Below are positions 1-9,329 of a stretch of 12,267 nt of DNA, piece after piece. The notes beneath the pieces were generated by a model. The model searched no databases, was not told the DNA's origin, and saw only the letters and a program-made list of their open reading frames with translations. This stretch comes from Gloeophyllum trabeum ATCC 11539 (Eukaryota; Basidiomycota; Agaricomycetes; Gloeophyllales; Gloeophyllaceae). Location: positions 243,266 through 255,532 of the forward strand of contig NW_006920426.1 of NCBI RefSeq assembly GCF_000344685.1, given 5' to 3'. Numbering within the stretch: position 1 is the first letter of the stretch; each line of letters starts with the position of its first letter. The position numbers and the translations under genes are program-made.

Positions 1-555
1 GAGTCACATGACCTGCACGGGACTGATAACATCAATCACGCCATATGCCTGGATTGGTCCCCTTTCCCACCCCATTGCTCGACGGCGCAGCTCATATGGA
101 TGCATGGAAAACAATGTAATCATCATATGTATCTACTACATACACATATGAGCATCTAATGATACATCTTGCATGTCGCAAGACCCAATCTTCCTGTGGT
201 GCACCTACTGTTTCAGAGATGAAAATACTAAGGTGATATGCCGCACGCTCGTCGGCCTATACAACTTCTGCATCATCAGTATGTTCAGAGACTGCAAGAG
301 TATCACACTTACCCATGCAAATCGAGCATCAGCGAAGCATCGCTGTAGATATGGTACACGTACCATGTCGAGTAGAGACAACAGCTACAACAGGTCGAGA
401 GGAGCTGAGGCGAAGACAGGCAGATGGTGGTGGTTGAAGGGAAAGAGAGGATGAGAGAGAAATTTGTTCAAGTCCAACTCCAACCATTACGAGCGGAGAT
501 TGAACTCCGGCACCTCGGCATGATGAAGGAGCGACGCGACGTGTCACGAGACTAC

Positions 556-573
556 CGGCACGCCCCCGTGCCG
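556..573. repeat. perfect inverted repeat (7-bp stem, 4-nt loop)
   Basis: CGGCACG, loop CCCC, then CGTGCCG: a perfect GC-rich hairpin or dyad about 500 bp upstream of the pectinesterase start. No T-tract follows, and rho-independent terminators are not expected in a fungus. It could be a protein-binding dyad or chance. Confidence 0.4.
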
Positions 574-982
574 ATAAGTCCGAGTCAGAATATTGCGCAA
601 TGGAATCCACGACGCAAATCCTTTGCAACCTGTATTGCAACGGTTGCACAAATGGCACGCACGCAAAATGAGTGCGACTGTTACGCAAAAGTACTGAGAA
701 TTATACTACTGACATTTGCACGAACGCCCCTTGGATTTTTTCACCAGATTCTGGGCTGGCCGTGTACTTCTTGCTTCTGCTTCAGTCATATGATGCAGTC
801 GTTTGCCGTACCTGCACTTTCGTTACGCAAGTTCTTTCCTGATATCTCGAAGGTGTGGGAGACGAGTACGATATACACGGCGCATTTGGAAGCGTCCTGG
901 TTCCTGCACCAACGCTCATGCGGGCCGTCAACGCTTTTCGCGGCCCGTTAAAATATGATGACCTGTGCAGACATGAATCTCT

Positions 983-989
983 TATAAAA
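983..989 (+). promoter_or_regulatory. TATA box of the pectinesterase gene
   Basis: TATAAAA lies 75 bp upstream of the ATG at 1064. A start site about 30 bp downstream would leave a 5' leader of roughly 45-50 nt with no upstream ATG after it. A strong TATA box suits an inducible secreted-enzyme gene. Confidence 0.6.
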
Positions 990-1063
990 GTGCATCATCT
1001 GCCTGGACGTCCAGCGGGAATCCTCGGGTGACCTAGTTGTCTGGTGCGACTACCTGGTTCAAG

Positions 1064-2460
1064 ATGAGAGTAGCTCTACTTCTGGGCTTTGTCTTTGGCC
1101 TTCTCGCGCTAGGCTCTGCTGCCTTGACCGTCCCTCGCACTTCCCCGCCATCAGGGTCAGTCGTAGTCAGGGCTAGCTCTACCAGATCTGGAGAATATGC
1201 AACTGTCGAAGCAGCCGCAAGCTCCTTGCCGAATGATAATTCTACCCAGCGTATATTTATCTACCCCGGGACGTACGTCGGACAAGTAAACATATCCAGA
1301 CCGGGCCCTACCTATGTGCGTCTTGCCAAGCTTAACGCAATGTTCCAGGGAATGTATAAACTTAAGCTTGTGAACAGCTTTATGGATACACAACAGACGC
1401 CTCTTCGTACCACAACAACGTAGTCAACATCATTGCCAATGGTACCCTCACTTCAGCTGGGTCGGACGATAACAGTGGATCGCTCCGTGTCCACTCCAAT
1501 GACGTGCGTATGTACAATATCAACGTCAAGAACACCTACGGCCCTGGTGTTCAAGCCATCGCACTAAGCAACTACGGCAGTCGTGTCGGTGCTTACGGGT
1601 GCGGATTTTACGGGTACCAGGTATTCCATTATCCCTGGCTCTCCCAGTGTACGTTCTAAGTCCGTGTTCCCACTAACATAGGATACGCTCTACGCAAACC
1701 AAGGGACCCAGATCTACCTGAAATCATACATTGAGGTAGACAAAATATCACGGTTGTGTATTACCAAGAAATAGCCAACCCAGACATGCGCATAGGGAGC
1801 AGTAGACTTCATATTTGGTCGCCTCGGTCAAGCGTACTTCGAAGGCAACACCGTCGCAGTGTCCGGTTATGGATGCATAACTGCGTCGGGTAGGCAGGCC
1901 AACAATTCCGCAGTTTGTGCGTAGCTATGCGTCCCACAGAAAATTCAGGCTGATATGAGAATAATACGTTCTAGATGTCTTCAATAGAAACGAGATTGTC
2001 CTGGCCGCGGACGCAGAGAGCGGTATCGCAGGCAGGATATTCCTTGGAAGACCTTGGGCAGGTGCGTAGTAAAGAAATCACGGTTCTACACTCGAACTCA
2101 ACCCGAAAACATTCGGAAGACTATGCAAGGTACGCCAGGATACCCTAGCTTAGCGATATCCCTACACTTGCTTCCCATAGAGTAATCTTCAAGTCGACTT
2201 ACATAACCGCACCCCTCAACAACACCATCTGGTCTATTTGGAATCCAGGAGACGAGCGCACCGACCACGTCCTCTTCGCTGAATACAATTCCACAGGGCC
2301 AGGCATCCCCGCCGACGTCCAGAGGCCGAGCTTCGCCACAATGCTCACTCAGGCAGAGGCCGCACAGTGGAATATCACCAGTGTAATCGGAAGCGGATGG
2401 GAGGAGTGGGTGGATCCAGCCTACCTGATCGATGCCGAGCTCTTCGAATACAGTAAATAA
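1064..2460 (+). CDS. secreted pectin methylesterase (pectinesterase, CE8)
   Basis: Exons: 1064-1315, 1378-1620, 1682-1735, 1796-1916, 1975-2061, 2120-2129 and 2181-2460. They give 348 residues, normal for a single-domain fungal enzyme. Residues 1-19 form a signal peptide (MRVALLLGF..., cleavage near GSA-AL), so the enzyme is exported, where it would remove methyl esters from pectin homogalacturonan and open it to polygalacturonases and lyases. CE8 hallmarks are all present: Gln143 (VQAIAL), Gln165-Asp166 in YQDTLYANQG (acid/base Asp), Asp187 in GAVDFIFG (nucleophile), and Arg249/Trp251 in FLGRPW. The intron at 1621-1681 falls exactly between Gln165 and Asp166. The second-last exon is only 10 nt and completes ADYARVIF. 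Catalytic residues are intact, so the gene should be functional. The ATG at 1064 is chosen because it begins the signal peptide; the frame is also open slightly upstream. The gene converges on the flavoprotein gene. Confidence 0.93.
2120..2129 (+). other. 10-nt micro-exon of the pectinesterase gene
   Basis: Ten coding bases (ACTATGCAAG) lie between a 58-nt intron (2062-2119, GTGCGT...AAG) and a 51-nt intron (2130-2180, GTACGC...TAG). Joined in phase, they supply D253, Y254, A255 and two bases of R256, restoring the CE8 stretch FLGRPWADYARVIF. Reading on from the exon 5 donor meets a stop within a few codons, so the splicing is needed. Gene predictors often miss exons this small. Confidence 0.85.
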
Positions 2461-2484
2461 TATGAACCCGGCATTGTGTGCTCT
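2461..2484. other. 24-bp spacer between convergent stop codons
   Basis: The TAA of the pectinesterase (2458-2460) and the TGA of the minus-strand flavoprotein gene (2485-2487) face each other across 24 bp. Both 3' UTRs and poly(A) sites must therefore extend into the opposite gene, giving overlapping antisense mRNA ends. Confidence 0.85.
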
Positions 2485-4156
2485 TCAGTAGCTAGCCAAT
2501 TTAGCTGCCTCCTTCCCGGCCCTGCGGCCGAAAACAGCACCTGCGGTCAACCCGCTCCCTCCAGGGTAATTTGCATAGAACAGTCCCCCGACGAGTTCGC
2601 CCGTGCAGAATAAGCCCTTCACCGCTTCCTTCTGTTCGCTATCCCTCAGTACGCCAGCTGTCTCAGGGTCTATGGCAAGGCCCCCGAACGTAAAGGTGAT
2701 TCCGCACGCGACACGGACGGCCAGGAAAGGCGGCTCGTCGATCGTGAGGGCCCAGTTCGACTTGGGCAGAGGTACGGATTCGGTCGAGAGGCCGTCTTTG
2801 ACTGATGGGTCCCACTTGAGGTTCGGATACTTCTTCCGGTGGGCACCCACGGCTTTGTTAAATTCTTGCATGGTCTCGAGGAATCGGGCCTTGTCTTTCA
2901 GGCCTTTGGAGCTGAGCTTGTCTGCTAAGTCTTCCAGCGTGTCGCCCCAGATTTTCTCCACGATTCCATCACCGTACTCTTCTTTCCTTAACCAGCTTAT
3001 CACCTTTGAGTCATAGACCTACCATTCCGAATTCCTCAGCGCAGATCTGGATGAGAAGGTAAGCGAGTATATTCACCTGTAACGCCATTCCGCCATCCTG
3101 CTCTAGTATTCTCCTGCCGAACTTCGCGTACGTATAGTTTCGGAAATCCTCCCCTTCGTCGACGAAGCGTTCGCCCTTAGAATTGATCATGACGCCCAGC
3201 GGATAACCAGACTTGGTGTATTGGTTCGAGAGTACACGAGAGCCATGGTCGAGAGGCGCATTATAATCCCAACAAGTTGAGTGACAACCTGCCTCGGCGA
3301 AGGAGGGTGCCGGCGGCCTGACGAGTGCATTCACTTTCTTGGCCAGAGTGAGCCCGTCTCCGTTGTTATAAGGTGTTCCTCGGACCTGGTAAACCCATGC
3401 ATGTGCATTAACAAGACTAAATTCAAGAGTCCAAATTAGGACGCATACTCGAGCTGCTTGCCAGAGGTCTCCAAGGTATTTCCGACGTAGTTCTGGACTG
3501 GATTCGAAGCCCCCGGAAGCAAGGATGACGGACTTGCTATGTAATTCCAGAAGCTCGCCATTGCGACAAGCTACGACTCCCGTGACAGCGCCATCTTGCT
3601 CTATCAAGTCGACTGCTGGACAGTTATACCAGATTTGGACCCCTGCTCGGTGGAGAGCACGGTGATGAGCAGCTATCAATCCCTTGCCGCCGTCTTCTAC
3701 AGATAGCACCATGCCTCCCCAGAACTTCTGTCTTCCTTCGACTTCATAGGCTTGGCGGTGGAAGCTAAGAATGAATGGGACACCGACATAATCCTTCAGC
3801 CACTGGACGGCTCCTCGAGACCCCTCTACAACCGCTCTGACGATATCGGAATCTGACCGATTGTCAGAGAGCCTCATGATGTCCCTCGAGAAGTCGTCCG
3901 TCGTGTAAGGATCCATGTCGATCTTCTGGGCTTGCTCAGTCGATACATTGGACACAATTGGCAGGATATCGGGCAGCCCGTCATGTACCGTTCGGTGTGC
4001 ACCGGCCGTGAAGTATCCGTTACCTCCAGCCCATTCTTCAGGACATTTGTCGATCATAAGAACATTACGGCAGCCGTATTGAACCGCGGACAGAGCAGCA
4101 CTACTGCCTGCATGACCGGAGCCGACGACGATGCAGTCATAGCATGTGGCAGACAT
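2485..4156 (-). CDS. FAD-dependent oxidoreductase (tricarballylate dehydrogenase / fumarate reductase flavoprotein type)
   Basis: Exons read on the minus strand: 4156-3449, 3385-3077 and 3018-2485; 516 residues. This is an FAD_binding_2 flavoprotein. The N-terminal dinucleotide-binding motif is VVGSGHAGSSAA (Gly12, Gly14, Gly17). A second FAD segment is SVILASGGFE, followed by VRGTPYNNGDGL (237-248), GCHSTCWDYNAP (about 269-280, possible substrate-site His270) and ERFVDE (about 308-313). The C-terminal FAD cap is LFCTGELVGG...YPGGSGLTAGAVFGRRAG. That cap and GTPYNNGDG resemble TcuA-like proteins more than true succinate dehydrogenase; the substrate is unknown and could be fumarate, tricarballylate or a 3-ketosteroid-like compound. 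No targeting peptide is evident, so it is probably cytosolic. Intron 1 (3386-3448) is 63 nt with no stop, so its removal is inferred from homology: AAR-VRGTPY is continuous in the family. Residues 255-268 (ALVRPPAPSFAEAG) look diverged from the usual sequence. The start is the first ATG just before the Rossmann motif. Confidence 0.85.
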
Positions 4157-4468
4157 ACCACTGACCTATCTGTACCTGACAAGTGTGACGGAGATGCGAG
4201 TAATGAATGTACAGGGTGTACCTGTCCTCGAAGCGCCCTAGTTTGGTTGAATCAGTGTTCAGATTAAGATATCAAGGACAGTATAAATATCATCCACGCT
4301 TGATCACGCAGAACCGGCTAGCGGCCCGGAACTCCGAGAGGACGTCGCTTGCAGGCACAAGCTGGCCGTTTAAGTTGAGGGTAGAACGAAGCTCCTCCAA
4401 TTATTGAACAGCATACATAGCAAAGGGATAATATAACTGAGGACACACGCAGATAAGTAGCAGCCACA
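4157..4468. other. intergenic region: flavoprotein promoter and Prp24/SART3 3' flank
   Basis: These 312 bp separate two minus-strand genes. They must contain the 3' UTR of the splicing factor and the promoter of the flavoprotein gene. A TATAAATAT stretch lies at 4282-4290. It is a perfect TATA consensus only on the plus strand; on the minus strand it reads ATATTTATA, about 130 bp upstream of the flavoprotein ATG. I see no convincing gene; short open frames here have no domain. Confidence 0.6.
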
Positions 4469-7400
4469 TCAACCCCCTCCCAGCATCTTCCTGAAATCAT
4501 CCTGTCCTTTCACCCCCTGTGCTCCGCTCGAGGGCGTCTGAGAAGAACTCTGCGAACCCACAGCGACTGGCTTCCGTTGTTTCCCCAATCCAGCTCTCGG
4601 TCTGGATACTGCCGCGCGCGGTACAAACAGCCCACCAGCCTTAGGTGGAGGCGCAGCAGGCCTTGAACCAGAGCCGGTCTCTTCAGATATGTCCAAGACA
4701 TTCCCATTGAACGTGATGGGATTTGGCAATAGAAGGAGCTTTCCCGCTTCCTGAACGCATTGACAGTTACGTGTCTCAGAACAATGTGTTATCTCTGGAC
4801 ATTTTAGACGCACCGCAGGATTATCAAGTTCTGCGACTGCCTCGTTAAGATTAGCAAAGACTTCCACCCGCTTGACGCGGGCGATTTTCTCTAGAGCCTG
4901 CTGCAGCAGACCTTCTTGCGTGCCAGGCGGGAGGTTCCGAAGGCGCACAGATCTACTCCTGACTTCGCTACGCGAGCCGGCCTCGTGACTCCTGCCACAG
5001 CGGCTGAGCCTCATATCCTACTGTTCACCGAGAACAGCACATTGCTTACTTTTTTGCGCGTCGGGTATCAGCCAACGTTACAGCGATACGACGGCCCTTG
5101 AGCTCATGGTTATTCGCAGCCAGTGCGGCCAGTGCGTCTTTCTAGTAAGGACGCCTAGGATAAGGACGAACACCCCTGACAAGAAAATACCATTTACCTC
5201 CAACTCGTACTCCACGAACGCAAAGCCTTTGGGCCTTCCAGATTCATCCTGTGCCATCCTGATGTCCTTGACAGGTCCATACTAGGAAGAGGTATTGTGA
5301 GTACCGCTGCCCACCGCACGTCAGGAAAGATGGCCCACCGTTCTGAATATCTTTTCCAGATCTTCCTTCGTAGTGAATTTGCTTAAGCCTGCCACATACA
5401 CCTCCCGAGCGTCGGCATCAGCATCCGTTCGTTCCTTCTTCCGCTCAGGATTAGATATGTAAACATTCAACGGCAAACCCGGCTCCAGCTCAATACCATG
5501 TAGCAGTAGAGCTTCTTTCGCTGAAGACTATCCACAATAAATTACACGGAATAGGCTAGACAGGGGAAGAGCACCTACAGGAGAGATGTATTGCACATAT
5601 ACGAACCGCCTTGTGTTCTTGAATTTCTTGCTGGGCCAGCGAGTCTCGAATATTTGACCGTACTGCAGCGCGTCAGAATGACCAAAATGCACCCACAGCA
5701 AGCATCCTACCTTCCCAAAGATGTCTCGGATGAAAGCATCATCTGCCTTCTCTGGGAAGTTCGTGACATATAGAGTCGACTGCCAAGCCATGTTCACAGC
5801 GATCTCTTGTTCCCGGATCCGCTTCTTATCCTTAGTAAGGGCAGCAGGGACGCTTTCCTGCCCAGTGCACCGTTGATCAAGTTATCCACGCCAAGACGCT
5901 GCAGCGCAGTGGTACTTACTCTCTCTGAGAACTCAACGGTAGCAACTACCGCATCGGGGAGATTCGTGACCTTGATCTCGCGTATATCACCACACTGTCA
6001 GGAGGGGGTGAGTCACCGGTACGAAGGATTGTCACTCGTCCTTACGTCTTTGAACATGGCTCGAAGCTCAGCCTCCGTTGTTTCAGGGGGAAGCTCGGTC
6101 ACGAAGACTGTACAATTCTCACGATCCCTGAATATGGCACATGAGCAGGTGCTGGGCTTTGCTGCTCGCCAGCTTACCTTTTCAGCGTCGGCGGCCTGGA
6201 CTCTGCATATCTCGGTGAGTTCGACCTTAGTCATAACAGATCGCACTCACCCATTCGCGGTCTCTTGCTACCCTCGGGAGCAGGGCTCTCGTCTGCCTTC
6301 CTCTTGCTCCCGCCGTCTACTGAGGTAGGCACGTCCACGTCCATAGCCTCCCCAGCGGCAGGAGCAGCGGCATTATCCCCGGCTTGCGGAGGCGGCACTT
6401 CCGCTACAGGAACGCTGGTAGCCTGCTGCTCTGTTGCCATCTGGTACGCCTGATACGACGCCTTCTCCGCTTCCTGTGCTTCCGCGTCCAGTCACCTACT
6501 GTGTCACGTACGAAGATTACGCACCCTTGCCCGCCGTGCATTCACCTGCCCCTGCGCCCTCTCTACCTTATCCATGCATCTCTCAATCTCGTCGACGGAT
6601 CCGTACAGATGCTCGAAGGAGAGCCATGCTTGCCAGATGGCCTCAGGCCAGTCGACGTTCTTGGTTGATACGTCCACGTACACTGCTCGGGCTTGGTCGT
6701 ACTGATTCTGTTTGCTAGATCGAGCGGATGAGCGATACTCGGTGCAGGAAGAACGGCTGAGAGGACGCACATTAGAGCTTCCGCATACAATGTCCATGCC
6801 AAATAGCTCGTCTTGTAATGCTTAGCAGTGGCCTCCCAGAGTGCGGCGGCTCGGTCGGGCAGCTCGAACAGGTTGACATACTGCGCACACGCCGTTTAAC
6901 GCCGCGCATACATCGAGGATAGTGGGGATCGCTCACCATATCCGCCAAGTATTTCTCCAATCTTAGGCCGCCACTGTCTCCTGTCTTCGAAGCTGCGGAT
7001 AAGTCAATCCGCGGGCCCAAACGCAGGGAGTCTAGCCTGCTTACACTTTCGAACCATAGCAATGCCTTCTTCCAAGACTTTAATCAGTCCTTCCAAATCT
7101 GGCTCTACGCAAACAGATGAATGGTGAACTAGTAGATAACAGAAAAGCAGAGCCTCTCACCTGCTTTGCCGCTCATAATCTGCCGCTTCCAGTGCCCAGC
7201 TCGAGCAAGTACGACGGGGATGATCTGCTCCACGTCTTTCTGAATCAAGTTCGTCGACATTGCACGCGTATATGCGTCTACACACGGCCGACGCCAATGG
7301 TCAGTGGAATGTAAACTTTGTACGGTGCGAGAGTGATCAAACCTGCCACATTCTCTGGGATATCCAGATCTTCATCCGGCTCTTCGTCGTCCGCGATTTT

Positions 7401-8817
7401 TTCCTGAAGAGGATAAGGACAACCATAACCTCAAGAGAAATGCACACTGGAAAGGATGACGACGCACCAAGAACCTGAAGTAACGTGCCCAGACCTCACC
7501 GCTTCCAGGCACACTCCTCGTAGCTCTCTTCAATACCTTCAACTGAACAGTATCCTCAGCGTCGTCCTGTCTCTGTAAAGACAATCAACAAGGCGGAGCC
7601 CGTAGTAAAGGGTCGCACACGCACGAGGAAGTCGCAATATCCTATCCAGAACATCCTCAACACCTGCGCCGCGTTCATATCCTCCGATACCCCCCTCTTT
7701 GCAGCCTCTGCGATCGCACGCTCGTACAGCGCTGTCAGGATGAATGCGTCGGGGTTGCGGGCTCGCCGCTCAGAGGCGATGTACGACGCGTAGGTCTCGA
7801 GAGCGTATTTCGATTGTCTCTGCCGCCAAGGAGATGAGAAAGATAGCCAAAACGCGATTGGAAAGACACGTACCAGCTGGGACTCGTACGATTCTCGGCG
7901 TTCATATGCCTTCACCGCCCGCGAACGGAGTTTAGATGCAGAGACGAGGAGGGATTCGTACTCTTGTGGTGACTTATAGTTCGTCGTGAAGGTAGAGTAG
8001 GATTGGAATGTCTCATCGTGATCTGGAGTGGATATACGTCTCGACTCGTATAGGATAGAGAGCCAAACGAGAGCAACGCACTGCAATGAGGTTGTTGCAA
8101 CCGTGTCAGGTATGCAGAGTGGAGATGGCCAATGAGAAGTTCTCTTGCGAAAGGCGAGATTTAGCAGTCGATCAAAGCTGGAGAGGTTGAGTACGGTACC
8201 GCTCGACTCCCTGCGCGCGTTCCAGAAGCTCGTGCTCCCAGTCGCGTTGCAAGTCCCATAGCAAGTGGCTCTACGTATGTGTTAGATACGTTTACGCAGA
8301 TTGTCCTTCACACGTACCTCGGTTACATGCCCGACGCCCTTTGACACTACGGAGGATATGGCACTGAGTGTAGCCTCGGTCGAGAACAGCTCCTTCAGCT
8401 CTGCTGACGCGTCAGTATTCGCCAGGCAGAAGGTGTGCCGGTCAATCAGGAACTGGATATGCTTTCGAAGGATCGGGATAGCTACGGCAATCTCTGAGCG
8501 GAACGCACTTGAATACCACTGACGCACATACACAAGTAGTCTCCCTCTGCGCGTTCATACAGTTCCAGTATCTCCTTCACTCCTTCCGCTGTCGCCAAAT
8601 CGACAGCTTTCTCCTTTGCCTCGATCAGCGGCACCCAGATCTCGTCGGGCACGGCATAGAAATTCGCGAACATCTCTCGAGCCTCGTTCACCTGCTCGTC
8701 CATCCCAGTCGCGGAAGCCAGCCTGACATGCTGGATATGCAGCGAGAGATCATATGGGTTGCTCGAGAGCCGCGTGAGCAAGTTGGAAAGAGCCTCGAGA
8801 TTGTCGGACTCGTCCAT
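4469..8817 (-). CDS. PRP24: U4/U6 snRNP assembly factor, Prp24/SART3 family (HAT repeats, four RRMs, Lsm-binding tail)
   Basis: Twenty-four exons, 1028 residues. Minus-strand exons: 8817-8532, 8481-8318, 8270-8200, 8143-8082, 8022-7874, 7819-7625, 7572-7468, 7403-7343, 7277-7161, 7104-7045, 6992-6937, 6880-6771, 6714-6525, 6473-6251, 6202-6178, 6127-6046, 5994-5920, 5857-5711, 5662-5579, 5527-5339, 5281-5198, 5141-5050, 4991-4814, 4750-4469. Residues 1 to about 550 are HAT (half-a-TPR) repeats, e.g. DYLSIPI and AWLSFEHLYG. About 590-625 is an acidic linker with NLS-like SKRKADESP and GSKRPRM. RRM1 begins near 630 (CTVFVTEL), RRM2 near 704 (TLYVTNF, RNP1 RRFVYVQY), RRM3 near 796 (EVYVAGL, RNP1 KGFAFVEY) and RRM4 near 890 (VRLRNLPP). 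The tail DDFRKMLGGG is the Lsm-interaction motif that binds the LSm2-8 ring. Family role: reannealing U4 and U6 snRNA to recycle the tri-snRNP in the nucleus. Least certain are the acceptor before exon 23 (three in-frame options) and the unusual GTTTGA donor at 7342. The start is the first ATG in the exon 1 frame. Confidence 0.92.
4472..4501 (-). other. C-terminal Lsm-interaction motif of Prp24/SART3
   Basis: The last codons before the TGA encode DDFRKMLGGG. The acidic pair followed by Phe-Arg-Lys-Met matches the short conserved C-terminal peptide of Prp24 and SART3 proteins that contacts the LSm2-8 ring on U6 snRNA. It is the clearest single indicator of this gene's identity. Confidence 0.85.
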
Positions 8818-9329
8818 GTCGGTCGTCCACGGCGGCACTGACGCTCAGACTGAGCTCGCGTGCAGCGCACTCAAAGGGGGCGAGTCACGTGCGCGTACAG
8901 CGTCCATCGGCGTCGGCGACGACCTGCTCGTTGCGTCCAGCGCAGGCTCACTGCTTCCATTCATTCTCCCACAAACGCAGCGCGAAGGCGGAATATGCTC
9001 GCAGCCATGACAAAAGCCCGCGCACTGTTCTCAGCAGCTCGCCTGGGCAGCCTCCCGCTTCTGGTCCCCACGCACGCCAGTTTCGGCTCAGACACTGCAT
9101 CTGCCGCTACCGCCCATTGTCTTGTCTGCAGGGCAATGCACCCGCTGGCCAGTATGGAAGGGCTGCATCGGACTTACAAGTCTTGCGTGGAGCAGTCGGA
9201 GGCCCAGCGCTCAGGATGAATAGCGTGCTATTTAGCCTTAGCGGGGTGTTTCAGACTGAACTCTTCGCCGGGTCTCATACGACCCCCCTATCTGTCTGCG
9301 CGTATAATAAGACTCTGCTGCTGCCCCCT
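8818..9329. promoter_or_regulatory. divergent promoter region between Prp24/SART3 and the F-box gene
   Basis: About 510 bp lie between head-to-head genes. A CACGTG E-box palindrome lies at 8886-8891, roughly 70 bp upstream of the Prp24/SART3 ATG and well placed to act on it. A TATA-like TATAATAA lies at 9303-9310, close to the F-box gene start. The plus strand is open in one frame from 8889 to 9499, but the part before about 9330 gives no recognisable protein; I treat it as non-coding. No other gene is supported. Confidence 0.5.
8886..8891. promoter_or_regulatory. CACGTG E-box
   Basis: This perfect bHLH-type palindrome sits 69-74 bp upstream of the Prp24/SART3 start codon in the divergent promoter. 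In fungi this core is read by Cbf1- or SREBP-type factors. The match is visible; function is inferred from position alone. Confidence 0.35.

Larger units (their letters stand above)
1..1063. other. intergenic and promoter region, no supportable gene
   Basis: I find no protein recognisable in any frame. Open frames at 424-951 (+) and 329-688 (-) overlap each other, have no recognisable domain or signal peptide, and do not show the codon bias of the neighbouring genes. The left end (about 40-150) is AT-rich and carries four CATATG palindromes (42, 93, 124, 145). There is a perfect hairpin at 556-573 and a cluster of GCAA-core motifs at 593-689. The right end is the pectinesterase promoter with its TATA box. 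The region may also include the promoter or 3' flank of a gene outside the window. Confidence 0.6.

Noticed and set aside
494..509. tRNA T-arm-like hairpin on the minus strand (CGGAG, TTCAAT, CTCCG)
   Set aside because: The loop is one base short, and no acceptor, D or anticodon arm of a tRNA can be built around it.
424..951. 175-codon open frame in the upstream region
   Set aside because: It has no recognisable domain, overlaps an open frame on the other strand (329-688), and runs through the hairpin and motif cluster without coding-like codon bias.
3047..3076. 30-nt GTGAAT...CCAG segment as a possible intron in the flavoprotein gene
   Set aside because: It is too short for introns here and leads to a stop at once. 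The 58-nt intron 3019-3076 restores the family sequence ALQVYDSKV.
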